Positions 24,083-34,909 of a DNA stretch of 64,000 nt are shown one piece after another. The translations under genes and the position numbers were made by a program. This stretch comes from Sphingobium cloacae (GTDB lineage Bacteria > Pseudomonadota > Alphaproteobacteria > Sphingomonadales > Sphingomonadaceae). Location of the stretch: the NCBI RefSeq assembly GCF_002355855.1, contig NZ_AP017655.1:2323501-2387500 (forward strand). Reading direction: 5' to 3'. The notes below the pieces were generated by a model. It made no database searches. It saw only the letters and a program-made list of their open reading frames with translations, and was not told where the DNA came from. Position 1 is the first letter of the stretch, and each line of letters starts with the position of its first letter.

Positions 24083-25378
24083 TCAAGTCCGCACGCCGAA
24101 GCGTTCCCCCGCTTCGGCGAGCGCCGCAAAGACGCAATCGAGCTGGTCCGCATCGAGGCAATAGGGCGGCATCAGATAGATGGTGTTGCCCAGCGGCCGC
24201 AGCAAGATGCCCCGTTCCTGGAAGAAAGCGCGCAGGCGCGGAGCGAGGTCGGAAAGATAGCCCGCATCGGGCGCGATCAGGTCGATGGCGGCCACGACGC
24301 CCAGTTGCCGGGGATGGGCGAACGCGGGATGATCCGCCAGTTTCGCGAGCCTCGCCGCCATGCCCTGCGCCAGTTTCGCGATGCGGGCCGGCACATCCTC
24401 TTCCCGCCAGATGGCGAGATTGGCGACGGCGGCGGCGCAGGCGATGGCGTTCGCGGTATAGCTGGACGAATGGTAGAAGAGGCGGGAGCGGTCCGTCGAC
24501 TTGTGCGCGTCGAAGATGCGCCCCGTCGCCAGAGTCGCCGCCAGCGGGATCGTCCCGCCGGTGATGCCCTTGGCCACGGCCATGATGTCGGGCACGACGC
24601 CCGCCTGTTCGCAGGCGAAGAGCGTGCCGGTGCGGCCCCATCCGGTCATCACCTCGTCCGCGACGAACAGCACGTCATGCCGCGCGCAGACCGCCGCCAT
24701 GCCGCGCAGGACGGACGCCGGGTAGATCAGCATCCCGCCCGCGCCCAATATCAGCGGCTCGACGATGAAGGCGGCTGGCTTTTCCGGCGCGGCGCAGGCG
24801 GCTTCCAGCGCGTCGAGCGTCGCCTGTTCCCGGCCCGGCGCGGGAAAGGGGATGGTGCCGACGTCGAACAGCAGCGGTTGCCACGCCTGATTATAGACCC
24901 CGCGTTCCCCCACCGACATCGCGCCGATGGTGTCGCCATGATAGCTATGTTCGAGGACAAGGATGCGGTGACGCGCCCGCGCCAGCCCGTCGAGCGCCAG
25001 ATTATGCCAATAGCCGAGCGCCATCTTGAGAGCGACTTCCACCGCCGTGGAGCCGCTGTCGGAAAAGAAGACATGCGCCAGCGGATCGCGATCCGCCGAC
25101 CGGGGCGCAAGGCCGATCAGCCCGCGCGCGACTTCCTCCGCCGGTTCATGGGTATAGCCCGCGAAGATCAGTTGATCGAGCCGCCCGGCCTGCTCCGCGA
25201 TGGCGGCCGCTATGCGCGGATGGCAATGGCCGTGCGTCGTCACCCACCAGCTCGAAATGCCGTCGATCAGCGTGCGGCCATCGGCCAGGTGCAGCAGCGC
25301 GCCCTCCGCCCGCACGACCTGCGGGATCGGCTCGCCAAGGCCATGCTGGTGGAAGGGATGCCAGACGGGAGAAATCAT
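24083..25378 (-). CDS. bioA: Adenosylmethionine-8-amino-7-oxononanoate aminotransferase
   Basis: A PLP enzyme of biotin synthesis: KAPA + SAM to DAPA. At 431 residues the length is typical. Visible features are WHPFHQHG at the N-terminus, [50 protein letters not shown] and the PLP lysine in AVAKGITGG. The start is 90 bases downstream of the M13 peptidase stop; bioD and bioF lie beyond that peptidase, so the biotin genes are split. Confidence 0.95.
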   Translation of the reverse strand: MISPVWHPFHQHGLGEPIPQVVRAEGALLHLADGRTLIDGISSWWVTTHGHCHPRIAAAIAEQAGRLDQLIFAGYTHEPAEEVARGLIGLAPRSADRDPLAHVFFSDSGSTAVEVALKMALGYWHNLALDGLARARHRILVLEHSYHGDTIGAMSVGERGVYNQAWQPLLFDVGTIPFPAPGREQATLDALEAACAAPEKPAAFIVEPLILGAGGMLIYPASVLRGMAAVCARHDVLFVADEVMTGWGRTGTLFACEQAGVVPDIMAVAKGITGGTIPLAATLATGRIFDAHKSTDRSRLFYHSSSYTANAIACAAAVANLAIWREEDVPARIAKLAQGMAARLAKLADHPAFAHPRQLGVVAAIDLIAPDAGYLSDLAPRLRAFFQERGILLRPLGNTIYLMPPYCLDADQLDCVFAALAEAGERFGVRT

Positions 25379-25439
25379 GCGGGCGCTTTAGAGGCTCTTT
25401 CCCACGAAGGAAACAGCGAGGCGAACCCATGGTGAAAGA

Positions 25440-25458
25440 GCGCCGGAATGACCGGCGC
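25440..25458 (-). terminator. Rho-independent terminator after the M13 peptidase
   Basis: Stem GCGCCGG-TCATT-CCGGCGC on the minus strand followed by TCTTTC, 11 bases past the peptidase stop. It separates the peptidase transcript from bioA. Confidence 0.6.
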
Positions 25459-25468
25459 CCTTCCTATT

Positions 25469-27502
25469 TTACCAGATTTTCACGCGGTCCTTGGGGGCAA
25501 GATAGATCTTGCCGCCCGGCGCGGGTTTGAACGCGTCATACCAGGCGTCGAAATTGCGCACGATGTCGGCGCGATATTGCGACGGCGCATGCGGATCGGT
25601 GACGAGCCGCTGGCGCAGGTTCGCCTCCCGGTAATTGCGCCGCCACACCTGCGCCCAGCCCAGGAAGAAACGCTGGTCGCCGGTCGTGCCGTCGATCACC
25701 GGCGCGGGCTTGCCGCCCAGCGAGGCGTGATAGGCGTCGAGCGCTACGGCCAGACCGGCCAGATCGCCGATATTCTCGCCCAGCGTGAAGGCGCCCTTCA
25801 CATGCGCGCCGGGGAAGGGTTCATAGGCGTCATATTGCGCGACCAGCTTGTCGGTCAGCCCCTTGAACGCGGCGACGTCGGCGTCCGTCCACCATTGGTC
25901 GAGCTTGCCCGTCTCGTCATATTTCGCGCCCTGATCGTCGAAATGATGGCTGAGTTCATGGCCGATCACCGCGCCGATGCCGCCATAATTGACCGCCGGA
26001 TCGGCATGGGGATCGAAGAAGGGCGGTTGCAGGATGGCGGCGGGGAAGACGATCTCCACCATGCCGAAATTGGCATAGGCGTTGATCTCCATCGGCGTCA
26101 TGAACCATTCCTGCCGGTCGACCGGCTTGCCCAGCTTGTTCACCTCATAGTCGAAGGCGAACTGGCTGGACCGCTGCGCATTGCCGAACAGGTCGCCGCG
26201 CTCGATCGTCAGGCCCGAATAATCGCGCCATTTGTCGGGATAGCCGATCTTGGGCGTGAAGGCGGCCAGTTTCCTGTGCGCGCGGGCCTTGGCCTCCCCG
26301 CTCATCCATGCGAGGCCGTCGATCCGGCGGCCCATGGCGGCGATCACATTCCTGACGAGCTGGTCCATCGCGGCCTTGGTTTCCGGCGGGAAATATTGCG
26401 CGACATAGACCTTGCCCACTTCCTCGCCCAGCGACCCCTTGAGGAAGTCGATGCCCCGCTTCCACCGCTCTTCGCGCTGCGGCGTACCGGAGAGGGTGGT
26501 GCCATAGAAGGCGAAATCCTCGTTCGCCACGCTGTCGGGCAGATAATCGGCATAGGCGTGGAGGCTGCGCAGCAGCAGGGCGTCCTTCAGCACGCCGATG
26601 GGCGCCTTCGCGATCAGCGCGGCTTCGCCGGCGACCGCGCTGGGCTGGGCGACGATCAGCGCGGCGGGGTTCAGTTTATTGGCCGCGAAAAAGGCGGCGA
26701 AGTCGAAACCGGGCGCTGCTTTCCGAAGCTCCGCCAATGTCATCTTGTTATAGGTCTTGTCCGCGTCGCGGCTGTCGACCTGGCTCCAGTGGACCTTGGC
26801 GATTTCCGTTTCGAACGCCATCAGCGCCTCGGCGCGCGCCCTGGCATTGGCTTCCCCGGCAAGCGTCAGCATCTTTTCCAGATGGGCGACATAGGCGGCG
26901 CGGGTCGCCGCCATCTTGTCGTCGGCTTCCAGATAATAATCGCGGTCGGGCAGGCCGATGCCGTCCTGACGCAGGCTGAGGATATAGCTTTCCGGGTCCT
27001 TGTCGTCCTGCCCCACATAGATGCCGAACGGGCCGTCGATCCCTGCCCGCACGGCCCTGGCGGCCAGCGCGACATAATCGGCCTTCGTCTTCACCCTGCC
27101 GATTTCGGCCAACCACGGCTTGATGGGGGCAAAGCCCTTCGCCTCGACGGCGGCGGCGTCCATATAGCTGGCATAGGCCGCGCCGATCTTGCTCGACGGG
27201 TCTTTCTGCGCCGCCTCCAATATGCCGCGCGTGCGTTCGCGCGACAGGTCGTCCAGCGTGTTGAACGCGCCATAGTTGGACTTGTCGGCGGGGATCGGCG
27301 TGTTCTTCGCCCAGGTGCCGTTGGCATGGTCGTAGAAATCGTCGCCGGGCTTGACCGAACGGTCCATGCCCGCCGTGTCGAAGCCGTAGGTGCCGTAAAC
27401 GGGCTTCCCCGCCGCCTGCGATTGCGGCGCGGGATCGGCCCACGCCATGGGAGAAGAGAGCGCCAGCGCCGACATCGCCGTACCCAGAAGAAGTTTTTTC
27501 AT
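25469..27502 (-). CDS. M13 family zinc metallopeptidase (neprilysin/PepO-like), secreted
   Basis: A 677-residue peptidase with an N-terminal signal peptide (MKKLLLGTAMSALALSSPMAWA), so periplasmic or secreted. The zinc motif HELSHHFDD (HExxH) lies near residue 510, the third ligand is in GENIGDLAGL, and an NAYANFGMVEIVFPAAILQPP segment corresponds to the substrate-binding NAYY region. Residues 30-60 (DTAGMDRSVKPGDDFYDHANG) start the M13 N-terminal domain. The start was chosen for the signal peptide. It sits alone between bioD and bioA and probably has its own terminator. The physiological substrate is unknown. Confidence 0.94.
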   Translation of the reverse strand: MKKLLLGTAMSALALSSPMAWADPAPQSQAAGKPVYGTYGFDTAGMDRSVKPGDDFYDHANGTWAKNTPIPADKSNYGAFNTLDDLSRERTRGILEAAQKDPSSKIGAAYASYMDAAAVEAKGFAPIKPWLAEIGRVKTKADYVALAARAVRAGIDGPFGIYVGQDDKDPESYILSLRQDGIGLPDRDYYLEADDKMAATRAAYVAHLEKMLTLAGEANARARAEALMAFETEIAKVHWSQVDSRDADKTYNKMTLAELRKAAPGFDFAAFFAANKLNPAALIVAQPSAVAGEAALIAKAPIGVLKDALLLRSLHAYADYLPDSVANEDFAFYGTTLSGTPQREERWKRGIDFLKGSLGEEVGKVYVAQYFPPETKAAMDQLVRNVIAAMGRRIDGLAWMSGEAKARAHRKLAAFTPKIGYPDKWRDYSGLTIERGDLFGNAQRSSQFAFDYEVNKLGKPVDRQEWFMTPMEINAYANFGMVEIVFPAAILQPPFFDPHADPAVNYGGIGAVIGHELSHHFDDQGAKYDETGKLDQWWTDADVAAFKGLTDKLVAQYDAYEPFPGAHVKGAFTLGENIGDLAGLAVALDAYHASLGGKPAPVIDGTTGDQRFFLGWAQVWRRNYREANLRQRLVTDPHAPSQYRADIVRNFDAWYDAFKPAPGGKIYLAPKDRVKIW

Positions 27503-27623
27503 CGCTGTTTCCCTTGCTTGGACCGGCCGCGCTCGGGCGACCGGCATGCAAGGGACTTGAAACGGCAAGGGGCCGGCTTGTCCATGTCGTTTATCGAAAA
27601 ATGGCGGCGGCCGGCGGTTTGGA

Positions 27624-28244
27624 TCAGAGGCCGGGCAGGCTGATTCCCGCGGCGAAGGCCGCCGCGAGGCTGGCCGGATCGAGCGCCGGAAGATGCGGCA
27701 GGCGGCCCAGATTCGCGACCTTGCCCAGCGCCGGAACGATCCGCTCATTTTCCGCATGGGGATCGCCGATGAAGACGATGCCCGCGACCGGCACCCCACG
27801 CGCCCGCAGCGCCTCCAGGCTGAGCAGGCTGTGGTTGATCGTGCCGAGGCCGGTGCGGGCGCAGAGAATGACAGGCTTGCCCCAATGCGCGAACAGGTCG
27901 GCCATCAGCAGCGTCTCGCTGACGGGCACGAGCACGCCGCCCGCGCCCTCCACCACCAGCGGCCCGTCGACCGGGGGCAGCGCGAGCCGGTCCAGCTCTA
28001 TCTCCACCCCGTCGATCCGCGCCGCCAGATGGGGCGATGCGGGCGTGGTCAGGCGATAGGCTTCCGGCAGGATGCGATCGGCGGGCAGGCCGGACAGGCG
28101 CGCCACCGTCTCGCTATCGCCTTCGGGATCGACGCCCGCCTGGATGGGCTTCCAGTAAGAGCCGCCGAGCGCCCCGGCCAGCGCGGCGGAGAAAACCGTC
28201 TTGCCGATGCCCGTGTCGGTGCCGGTGACGACGAACAGGCTCAT
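27624..28244 (-). CDS. bioD: ATP-dependent dethiobiotin synthetase
   Basis: A 206-residue P-loop enzyme that closes the ureido ring of dethiobiotin from DAPA, CO2 and ATP. Walker A is [11 protein letters not shown] at residues 6-16, YWKPIQAG at 30-37 holds a substrate lysine, and [10 protein letters not shown] at about 98-107 is the family signature. The ATG overlaps the bioF stop by 4 bases (translational coupling). The following gene is a peptidase, not another biotin gene. Confidence 0.96.
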   Translation of the reverse strand: MSLFVVTGTDTGIGKTVFSAALAGALGGSYWKPIQAGVDPEGDSETVARLSGLPADRILPEAYRLTTPASPHLAARIDGVEIELDRLALPPVDGPLVVEGAGGVLVPVSETLLMADLFAHWGKPVILCARTGLGTINHSLLSLEALRARGVPVAGIVFIGDPHAENERIVPALGKVANLGRLPHLPALDPASLAAAFAAGISLPGL

Positions 28245-29365
28245 GCCAGAACCCGCCGCAACGCCTCGCCCAGCGCCACGACATCGGCGCGCCCGATGTT
28301 GAGCGTCAGGGAGACGCGCAGGCGGCTGGTGCCCGGCGGCACGGTCGGCGGGCGGATGCCGCGCACGTCGAATCCGGCCTGTTGCAGTGCGCCCGCCGCC
28401 GCCATCGCCCGGCTGTCCTTGCCCAATATGACGGGGATGATCTGGCTGCGCGGCGAAGGCAGGCCGAGCGGCGCGCAGATCGCTTCGGCGGCGTCCTGCC
28501 GCAGCAGCGTGAGGCGCTGGCGATGATCGTCGGCGCTTTCGATCCGGTCCAGCGCGGCCGACACCGCGACCGCCATCAGCGGCGAGGGGGCGGTCGTGAA
28601 GATGAAGGGGCGCGCCCGGTTCACCAGATAATCCACATAGAGGCGCGGGCCGCAGATGAGCGCGCCCTCCACGCCCATCGCCTTGCCGCAGGTGTGCAGG
28701 CTGATGACGTTGTGCAGGCCGTCGAGGCCCGTGGAAAGGCCCCTGCCCGCCGGGCCGAAGACGCCCGTCGCATGGGCTTCGTCCAGCAGCAGCATGGCGT
28801 CGTGCCGCGCCGCGATCTCCGCCAGGTCGGCCAGCGGGGCCATGTCGCCGTCCATGGAATAAAGCGTCTCGACCGCGATCCACACGCGCCCCTTGCCGCC
28901 TTCGGCGCGCCAGGCCGCGATCAGGTCGGCGAAGCTCTGCGCTTCATTATGGCGGGCGAAGACGGCAGCGGCTTTCGACAGGCGGATGCCGTCATGCACG
29001 CTGGCATGGATCAGCTCGTCCGCGACGATGAGGTCGCCCCGCTGCGGCAGGGCCGACAACAAAGCCATGTTGCCGAGCAGGCCGTTGGCCATGAACAAGG
29101 CGGCTTCGGTGCGGAAAAAGGCGGCGGCCTTCGCCTCCAGCCCTTCATGTTCCGGCGCGTTGCCGCGCAGCAGGCGCGACCCGCCCGATCCCACCGGCAC
29201 GCCCCGGCCGACGGCATCCGCCACCGCCTGCCCGATGATCGGGTCGGACGAAAGGCCGAGATAATCGTTGGAGGCGAAGTCGCGGCCCGAACGGGTGATC
29301 AGGCGGCGCAGGCGGCCACGGGATTCCAGCGCGGCCAGTTGCGAGCGATGGGGTTCGCTGTTCAT
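28241..29365 (-). CDS. bioF: 8-amino-7-oxononanoate synthase
   Basis: A PLP enzyme condensing pimeloyl-ACP or CoA with alanine; 374 residues. FASNDYLGL at about 30-38, [38 protein letters not shown] and [12 protein letters not shown] around 235 (the usual TLGKA PLP-lysine segment reads HTCGKA) identify it. It leads the bioF-bioD pair. The related enzyme kbl is excluded by the [10 protein letters not shown] context and the pairing with bioD. Confidence 0.95.
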   Translation of the reverse strand: MNSEPHRSQLAALESRGRLRRLITRSGRDFASNDYLGLSSDPIIGQAVADAVGRGVPVGSGGSRLLRGNAPEHEGLEAKAAAFFRTEAALFMANGLLGNMALLSALPQRGDLIVADELIHASVHDGIRLSKAAAVFARHNEAQSFADLIAAWRAEGGKGRVWIAVETLYSMDGDMAPLADLAEIAARHDAMLLLDEAHATGVFGPAGRGLSTGLDGLHNVISLHTCGKAMGVEGALICGPRLYVDYLVNRARPFIFTTAPSPLMAVAVSAALDRIESADDHRQRLTLLRQDAAEAICAPLGLPSPRSQIIPVILGKDSRAMAAAGALQQAGFDVRGIRPPTVPPGTSRLRVSLTLNIGRADVVALGEALRRVLA

Positions 29366-29471
29366 GGCCGCAGCCTATAGGCGCGGGCCGGGGTGGGAGC
29401 AAGGAAGGGTCATGCAGAAAGGGACCACCGGGCATATGAGTCCGATGGCCCCTATCCGCCCCCTTATCGCC

Positions 29472-31595
29472 TCATGCGCCGTGCGCCAGCGCCGCCAGCA
29501 GCAACAGCGCGACGATGTTGGTGATCTTGATCATCGGGTTCACGGCGGGACCGGCCGTGTCCTTGTAGGGATCGCCCACCGTGTCGCCCGTCACCGCGGC
29601 CTTATGGGCTTCGCTGCCCTTGCCGCCATGATGGCCGTCCTCGATATATTTCTTGGCATTGTCCCAGGCGCCGCCGCCCGACGTCATCGAAATGGCGACG
29701 AACAGGCCGGAGACGATGACGCCCAGCAGCAACGCGCCCAGAGCCGCGAAGCCGTTGGCCGTGCCCGCCACCGCCGAGATCGCGAAATAGACGACGATCG
29801 GGGCCAGCACCGGCAGCAGGCTGGGCACGATCATCTCCTTGATCGCGGCCTTGGTGACGAGATCGACGGTGCGGGCATAGTTGGGACGCGAGGTCCCGTC
29901 CATGATGCCCTTGTCGGCCGCGAACTGGTCGCGCACATCTTTCACCACGTCGCCCGCCGCGCGGCCCACGGCGGTCATGCCCATCGCGCCGAACAGATAG
30001 GGGAGCAGCGCCCCCAGCAGCAGGCCGACGATGACATAGGGGTTGGAAAGGCTGAAATCGACCGGCTCGGTGAGGCCGAGCGCGCTGTTGTAGAATTTCA
30101 GATCCTCCGTATAGGCGCCGAACAGCACCAGCGCGGCGAGGCCCGCCGAACCGATGGCATAGCCCTTCGTCACCGCCTTGGTCGTGTTGCCCACGGCGTC
30201 GAGCGCGTCGGTCTTGACCCGGACGCTGTCGTCGAGATGCGACATTTCCGCGATCCCGCCCGCATTGTCCGTCACCGGACCATAAGCGTCGAGCGCGACC
30301 ACCATCCCGGCCAGCGCCAGCATGGCCGTGGCGGCGAAGGCGATGCCGATCAGGCCCGCCAGCTGATAGGCGACGATGATGCCGACGACGATCACCAGCG
30401 TCGGCAGCGCGGTCGCTTCGAGCGAGACGGCAAGGCCCTGGATGACGTTGGTGCCGTGGCCGGTTTCCGAGGCGCGGGCGATGGACCGGACCGGACGGTA
30501 ATTGGTGCCGGTATAATATTCGGTGATCCACACGATCAGGCCCGTGACGGCCAGACCCACCATCATCGACCAGAACAGCGCCATGCCGGTATAACCGCCA
30601 TTGCCGTCCAGATCGGTGCCGAACGGCGTTTCGAGATCGCCCAGCGTATATTGCGTGACGAAGAAAAGCGCCGGGATCGACAGGATCGCCGTCGTCCAGA
30701 AGCCCTTGTAGAGCGCGCCCATGATCGACTGGCTGGAGCCGAGCCGCACCATATAGGTGCCGATGATGGAGGTGATGATGCACACGCCCCCGACGATCAG
30801 CGGCAGGGACATCAGCTTGTGCAGGAATATATTGTCCACGCCGCTCACCAGCAGCGCGGTCAGCACCATGGTCGCGCCCACCGTCACCACATAGGTTTCG
30901 AACAGGTCCGCCGCCATGCCCGCGCAATCACCCACATTGTCGCCGACATTGTCCGCGATCACGGCGGGGTTGCGCGGATCGTCCTCCGGGATGCCCGCCT
31001 CGACCTTGCCGACGAGGTCCGCGCCCACGTCGGCCGCCTTGGTGAAGATGCCGCCGCCCAGACGCGCGAAGATGGAGATGAGCGACGCGCCGAAGGCCAG
31101 CGCCACCAGAGAGTCGATCACCAGCCGGTCGTCGGGCGCATGGCCCGCCGGCCCCGTCAGATACCAGTAGAAGACGCTGATCGCCAGAAGGGCAAGACCC
31201 GCCACCAGCATCCCGGTGATGGCCCCCGCGCGGAAGGCGACGGTCAGGCCCTGCTGCAAGGTGCCGCGCGCCGCTTCGGCGGTGCGGACATTGGCGCGAA
31301 CCGAAATGTTCATGCCGATGAAGCCCGCCGCGCCCGACAGGATCGCGCCGATGACGAAACCGATGGCCGATGTCAGCCCCAGGAAGACACCGACGAGCAC
31401 CGCCACGACGACGCCGACCAGCGCGATGGTCGTATATTGACGGCCGAGATAGGCTTTCGCGCCTTCCTGGATCGCGCCCGCGATCGCCTGCATGGTGTCA
31501 TTGCCGGGCGATGCGGCCAATACCTGACGACTGGTGAAAATGCCGTAGAGCACGGCCAAAAGCCCGCACCCTATGGCGATATAGACAATCTGCAT
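29472..31595 (-). CDS. hppA: Membrane-bound proton-translocating pyrophosphatase
   Basis: A 707-residue inner-membrane enzyme that couples PPi hydrolysis to proton export, with about 16 membrane helices. The PPi site is seen in [18 protein letters not shown] (about 185-202) and [19 protein letters not shown] (about 216-234). GNTTKA in the C-terminal half has Lys at the position that is Ala in K+-dependent enzymes, so it is predicted K+-independent and H+-pumping. The start chosen is MQIVYIAIG; the longer upstream frame is not membrane-like. Confidence 0.97.
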   Translation of the reverse strand: MQIVYIAIGCGLLAVLYGIFTSRQVLAASPGNDTMQAIAGAIQEGAKAYLGRQYTTIALVGVVVAVLVGVFLGLTSAIGFVIGAILSGAAGFIGMNISVRANVRTAEAARGTLQQGLTVAFRAGAITGMLVAGLALLAISVFYWYLTGPAGHAPDDRLVIDSLVALAFGASLISIFARLGGGIFTKAADVGADLVGKVEAGIPEDDPRNPAVIADNVGDNVGDCAGMAADLFETYVVTVGATMVLTALLVSGVDNIFLHKLMSLPLIVGGVCIITSIIGTYMVRLGSSQSIMGALYKGFWTTAILSIPALFFVTQYTLGDLETPFGTDLDGNGGYTGMALFWSMMVGLAVTGLIVWITEYYTGTNYRPVRSIARASETGHGTNVIQGLAVSLEATALPTLVIVVGIIVAYQLAGLIGIAFAATAMLALAGMVVALDAYGPVTDNAGGIAEMSHLDDSVRVKTDALDAVGNTTKAVTKGYAIGSAGLAALVLFGAYTEDLKFYNSALGLTEPVDFSLSNPYVIVGLLLGALLPYLFGAMGMTAVGRAAGDVVKDVRDQFAADKGIMDGTSRPNYARTVDLVTKAAIKEMIVPSLLPVLAPIVVYFAISAVAGTANGFAALGALLLGVIVSGLFVAISMTSGGGAWDNAKKYIEDGHHGGKGSEAHKAAVTGDTVGDPYKDTAGPAVNPMIKITNIVALLLLAALAHGA

Positions 31596-32009
31596 GGATG
31601 TTCCTCTCCCCCATTTATAGGATTCATCGGCCGCTCCGCAGGGAAGACGGGCGGGCGAAGAACGTAGGAGCGAGCGGCCGGAAACAGACATGTCCGGCAT
31701 CGGGCACCGCATCACTCAGCATCAGGGTCGCGCGCATCAGGCAGTCCAACCGGGCTGAAAACAGGATCGTGCGAAGCTACAGGGCAGAAAGGCTGCGTCA
31801 ACCCGTTATGCGTTTGCAAACATTCCGGCTTGCGGCTGGTTCAGATGGGGAACGGACGGTGCGCTCCCAATATGCATCGTGCTTCAATGACAGGTGATTC
31901 CAGACGCCTCATGTCCGTTCGCCCTCAACTTACCGAAGGGTTCGGCTGAGCGAAGATGGGACGCCCGCCTTTGGCCATCTACGGTCATCGGAAGGCTTTT
32001 GCGCGACGC
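31596..32009. other. Intergenic region hppA-thiL without gene
   Basis: About 414 bases with no supportable coding frame. It should contain the hppA promoter near its left end. At 31917-31966 lies a degenerate copy of the sphingomonad CCGTTCGCC...GAAGGGTTCGGCTGAGCGAAG repeat. Nothing else is recognised. Confidence 0.6.
31917..31966. repeat. REP-like intergenic repeat, degenerate copy
   Basis: CCGTTCGCCCTCAACTTACC then GAAGGGTTCGGCTGAGCGAAG resembles the two halves of the repeat seen at 46809-46910 and 50790-50905. Not translated in any plausible gene. Confidence 0.55.
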
Positions 32010-32924
32010 TCAGCCATGCTCCCAACCAAGGCTGTCGGGGAGCGGCACCACCGCCCCGTCGATCCTCAGCGTCAGACCCTCCCCCGCCGCAAAGCGTCCG
32101 ACGGGAATGGCGCGGACGGGCGGCTTCATCGCGGCGGGCAAGGCGAAGAGCAGTTCATAATCGTCCCCCGCCCGCGCCGCGGCGATCTGCGTCGCGGTGC
32201 TGCCGCCCCGGACCGCTTCCAGCGCAGGGGACAGGGGGATATGGTCGACGGTCACCGCCAGCCCGCTCGCGCCCGCCATGCGCGCGGCGTCCAGCAGCAG
32301 GCCGTCCGACACATCCATCATCGCATGGACATGGGGCGCCAGCAGCGCGCCTTCGGTCAGGCGCGGGCGCGGGCGGCGATAGGCTTCCACCAGCGGCCCG
32401 GCAGCGGCGGGCGACGCGCGCGCGAGTTCCAGTCCCACGCCCGCATCCCCGACCGGGCCGGTGACATAGAGGCGGTCGCCCGCCCGCGCCCCGCTCCGCG
32501 CGGGCACGGGGCCGGTCGCCTCTCCGATGGCGGTCAGGCTGTAACTGCGCGGCGCGCGGGGCGGCATCTTCACCGTGTCGCCGCCCAGCAGCGGCATGGC
32601 ATGATAGCTGAGCGCCTCGTTCAGCCCTTCGAGAAAGGCCGCGTCCCAGCTTTCGTCGCCCGACAAGGCATAGCCCAGCAGGCAACCGACGGGTTTCGCG
32701 CCCTTGGCGGCGAGGTCCGAGAGATTCACCGCCGCCAGTTTCCATCCGATGTCGGCGGGCGGATCGGCGGGCAGATAATGGACGCCCTCCACCATCATGT
32801 CGCTGGTGAGGATGAGGCGAGCGCCGCCTGTCTCCAGCAGCGCCACGTCGTCGGAAAGGCCGCGCGCGGCGGGATCGGTCGCGATGGCGCGCAACAGTGT
32901 CAGGATACGGGATTCAGCGGACAT
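32010..32924 (-). CDS. thiL: Thiamine-monophosphate kinase
   Basis: A 304-residue enzyme that phosphorylates TMP to the active cofactor TPP. Visible are LSDDVALLE at about 23-31 (metal-binding Asp), LTSDMMVEGVHYL at about 39-51, AAVNLSDLAAKGAKP around 65, GGDTVK near 113 and MMDVSDGLLLDAARM around 200. Start at MSAESR, the usual ThiL N-terminus, rather than an upstream ATG. It follows nusB with 110 bases between; nusB-thiL is a common pairing. Confidence 0.95.
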   Translation of the reverse strand: MSAESRILTLLRAIATDPAARGLSDDVALLETGGARLILTSDMMVEGVHYLPADPPADIGWKLAAVNLSDLAAKGAKPVGCLLGYALSGDESWDAAFLEGLNEALSYHAMPLLGGDTVKMPPRAPRSYSLTAIGEATGPVPARSGARAGDRLYVTGPVGDAGVGLELARASPAAAGPLVEAYRRPRPRLTEGALLAPHVHAMMDVSDGLLLDAARMAGASGLAVTVDHIPLSPALEAVRGGSTATQIAAARAGDDYELLFALPAAMKPPVRAIPVGRFAAGEGLTLRIDGAVVPLPDSLGWEHG

Positions 32925-33035
32925 AGGCGCTACCGGGTCCCTTCGCGGCAAAATCCGTTCGCTTCGCGCGCGGCCGGGAAACGGATGGAGCGTCTCCGCC
33001 GGTCCTCGAACAGACGCAGGAAACGCAGCGCAGCG

Positions 33036-33494
33036 TTATTTCCGCACGTCCTTCGCCACCGCGTCCAGCAGCCCGTTGACGAAGCCCGCCTCCCGCTTGT
33101 CGTAGAAGGCGTGGGCGACATCGACATATTCGCTGATGACGGTGCCGGTCGCCACATCCTTGCGCGCCAGCAGTTCATAGACGCCCGCGCGCAGGATCTG
33201 CCGCATCGGCTTGTCGAGACGCTCCAGGCTCCAGCCCTTGCTGAGCCGCGCGGCGATCAGGCCGTCGATTTCGTCCCGACGCTTGTCGACGCCCGCGACC
33301 ACATCGTCGAAGAAGGCCTCCTCCGCCTGTGCATATGTCACGTCCTCGATGGTCGCCCCCAGGCGGTGCTGGTGGAATTCATGCAGCAGCGAGGCGAGCG
33401 GCGTGCCTTCCATCTCGATCTGGTAGAGCGCCTGGACCGCGGCGAGGCGCGCGGCGGAGCGGGATCTGGAGCGTTCGTTCATCGGTCTTTCCAT
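33036..33494 (-). CDS. nusB: Transcription antitermination factor NusB
   Basis: A 152-residue all-helical RNA-binding protein that works with NusE (S10) on boxA sequences of rRNA operons. AARLAAVQALYQIEM at about 14-28, MRQILRAGVYELLAR at about 100-114 and the ending YDKREAGFVNGLLDAVAKD are diagnostic. The first Met has a GGAAAG upstream; a second Met four codons later is possible. ribH or ribE, the frequent neighbour, is not here. Confidence 0.95.
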   Translation of the reverse strand: MERPMNERSRSRSAARLAAVQALYQIEMEGTPLASLLHEFHQHRLGATIEDVTYAQAEEAFFDDVVAGVDKRRDEIDGLIAARLSKGWSLERLDKPMRQILRAGVYELLARKDVATGTVISEYVDVAHAFYDKREAGFVNGLLDAVAKDVRK

Positions 33495-33523
33495 AGCCGT
33501 TCGGGCGAACGGCGGCTAGAGCA

Positions 33524-33549
33524 TGATCCGGTCTGACTCAATCGGATCA
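33524..33549. repeat. Intergenic palindrome TGATCCG-N12-CGGATCA
   Basis: A 7-base inverted repeat in the sequence GAGCATGATCCGGTCTGACT that follows, reminiscent of a palindromic intergenic element widespread in alphaproteobacterial genomes. It lies between nusB and hisD. Possibly a transcript-end structure for hisD. Confidence 0.45.
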
Positions 33550-33619
33550 CAGGCTGGGAGTCCTTTGTTTTTCCGCATTTTCCGAGCCGGCCAATGAGGT
33601 CATCTGCCTTGAAAATGCT

Positions 33620-34909
33620 CTATTGCAATCGCAGCGCCACCGAAGCGGCATGGGCGGGCAGTCCCTCCGCCCGCGCCAGCGCCACGGCGGCGGGCCCGAT
33701 GGCGTGGATCGCGCTTTGGTCGAGGCTGAGGAAGCTGGTGCGCTTCATGAAGTCGAGCACCGACAGGCCGGACGAGAAACGCGCCCGCCGCCCGGTCGGC
33801 AGCACATGGTTCGGCCCCGCGACATAATCGCCCACCGCCTCGGGCGTCATGCGGCCGAGGAAAACGGACCCGGCATGGCGCACCTGCGCGAACAGCGCTT
33901 CGGGGTCGTCGACCGCCAGTTCCAGATGCTCCGGCGCGAGGCGGTCGACCAGCGGCATCGCCTCGTCGAAATCGCGCACGAGGACGATCGCGCCATTGGC
34001 GGCCCAGCTCGTCGCCGCGACGGCGTGGGTCGAAAGCCGCGGAATCTGCCGTTCCACCGCCGCCGCCACGGCATCGGCGAAGGCTGTATCGTCGGTGAAG
34101 AGGATCGACTGGCTGGTCGGGTCATGTTCCGACTGGCTCAAAAGATCGGCAGCGATCCATTCGGGATCGTTCTTCGCGTCGGCGACGACCACGATCTCCG
34201 ACGGCCCCGCCACCATGTCGATGCCGACGACGCCGTAAAGCTGCCGCTTGGCTTCGGCGACCCAGGCGTTACCGGGGCCGGTGATGACATCGACCGGCCT
34301 GATCCGATCCGTGCCATAAGCGAGCGCGGCGACAGCCTGCGCCCCGCCCACGCGCCAGATTTCCTCGATCCCCGCGATCTGCGCGGCGGCGAGGACCAGC
34401 GGGTTGATCTCCCCGTCCGGCGTCGGCGTCACCATCGCGATGCGCGACACGCCCGCGACCCTGGCGGGGATGACGTTCATCAGGAGGGAACTGGGATAGG
34501 CCGCGCGTCCGCCCGGCACATAGAGTCCCGCCGCGTCGACCGCGCTCCACCGCGCGCCGAGGCGCACGCCCGCGCTGTCCACGCCGTCGCTGTCCTGCGG
34601 CTTCTGTTTTTCATGATAGGCCGTGATCCGTGCGGCCGCGAGTTCCAGCGCGTCGCGCAAGTCGCCGGAAATACCCTCCAGCGCCGCGCGGCATTCCGCC
34701 GGCGTCACCGCCCAGCCGCTGACATTCAGGTCATGCCGGTCGAAGCGCGCCGTATAGTCGGCCAGCGCGGCGTCGCCCTCCGCCCGGACGCGCTTCAGGA
34801 TCGCGGACACGTCGCGCGACACATCCTCGTCCGCCTCGCGCCGGGCATCGACCAGAGCGGTGAAGGCGGCCGGGAAGTCCGCGTCGCGGCTGTCGAGCCT
34901 AAGCGGCAT
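33620..34909 (-). CDS. hisD: Histidinol dehydrogenase
   Basis: A zinc enzyme catalysing the last two steps of histidine synthesis; 429 residues. Visible are [18 protein letters not shown] at about 127-144, [52 protein letters not shown] (zinc ligands) and, near the end, GPNHVLPTG. It overlaps hisG by 11 bases, so the two are translationally linked. Confidence 0.97.
   Translation of the reverse strand: MPLRLDSRDADFPAAFTALVDARREADEDVSRDVSAILKRVRAEGDAALADYTARFDRHDLNVSGWAVTPAECRAALEGISGDLRDALELAAARITAYHEKQKPQDSDGVDSAGVRLGARWSAVDAAGLYVPGGRAAYPSSLLMNVIPARVAGVSRIAMVTPTPDGEINPLVLAAAQIAGIEEIWRVGGAQAVAALAYGTDRIRPVDVITGPGNAWVAEAKRQLYGVVGIDMVAGPSEIVVVADAKNDPEWIAADLLSQSEHDPTSQSILFTDDTAFADAVAAAVERQIPRLSTHAVAATSWAANGAIVLVRDFDEAMPLVDRLAPEHLELAVDDPEALFAQVRHAGSVFLGRMTPEAVGDYVAGPNHVLPTGRRARFSSGLSVLDFMKRTSFLSLDQSAIHAIGPAAVALARAEGLPAHAASVALRLQ

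Noticed and set aside
25448..27643. Plus-strand open frame of 731 codons opposite the M13 peptidase
   Set aside because: Antisense open frames are normal in high-GC coding DNA; the minus strand encodes a full M13 peptidase with signal peptide and zinc motif.
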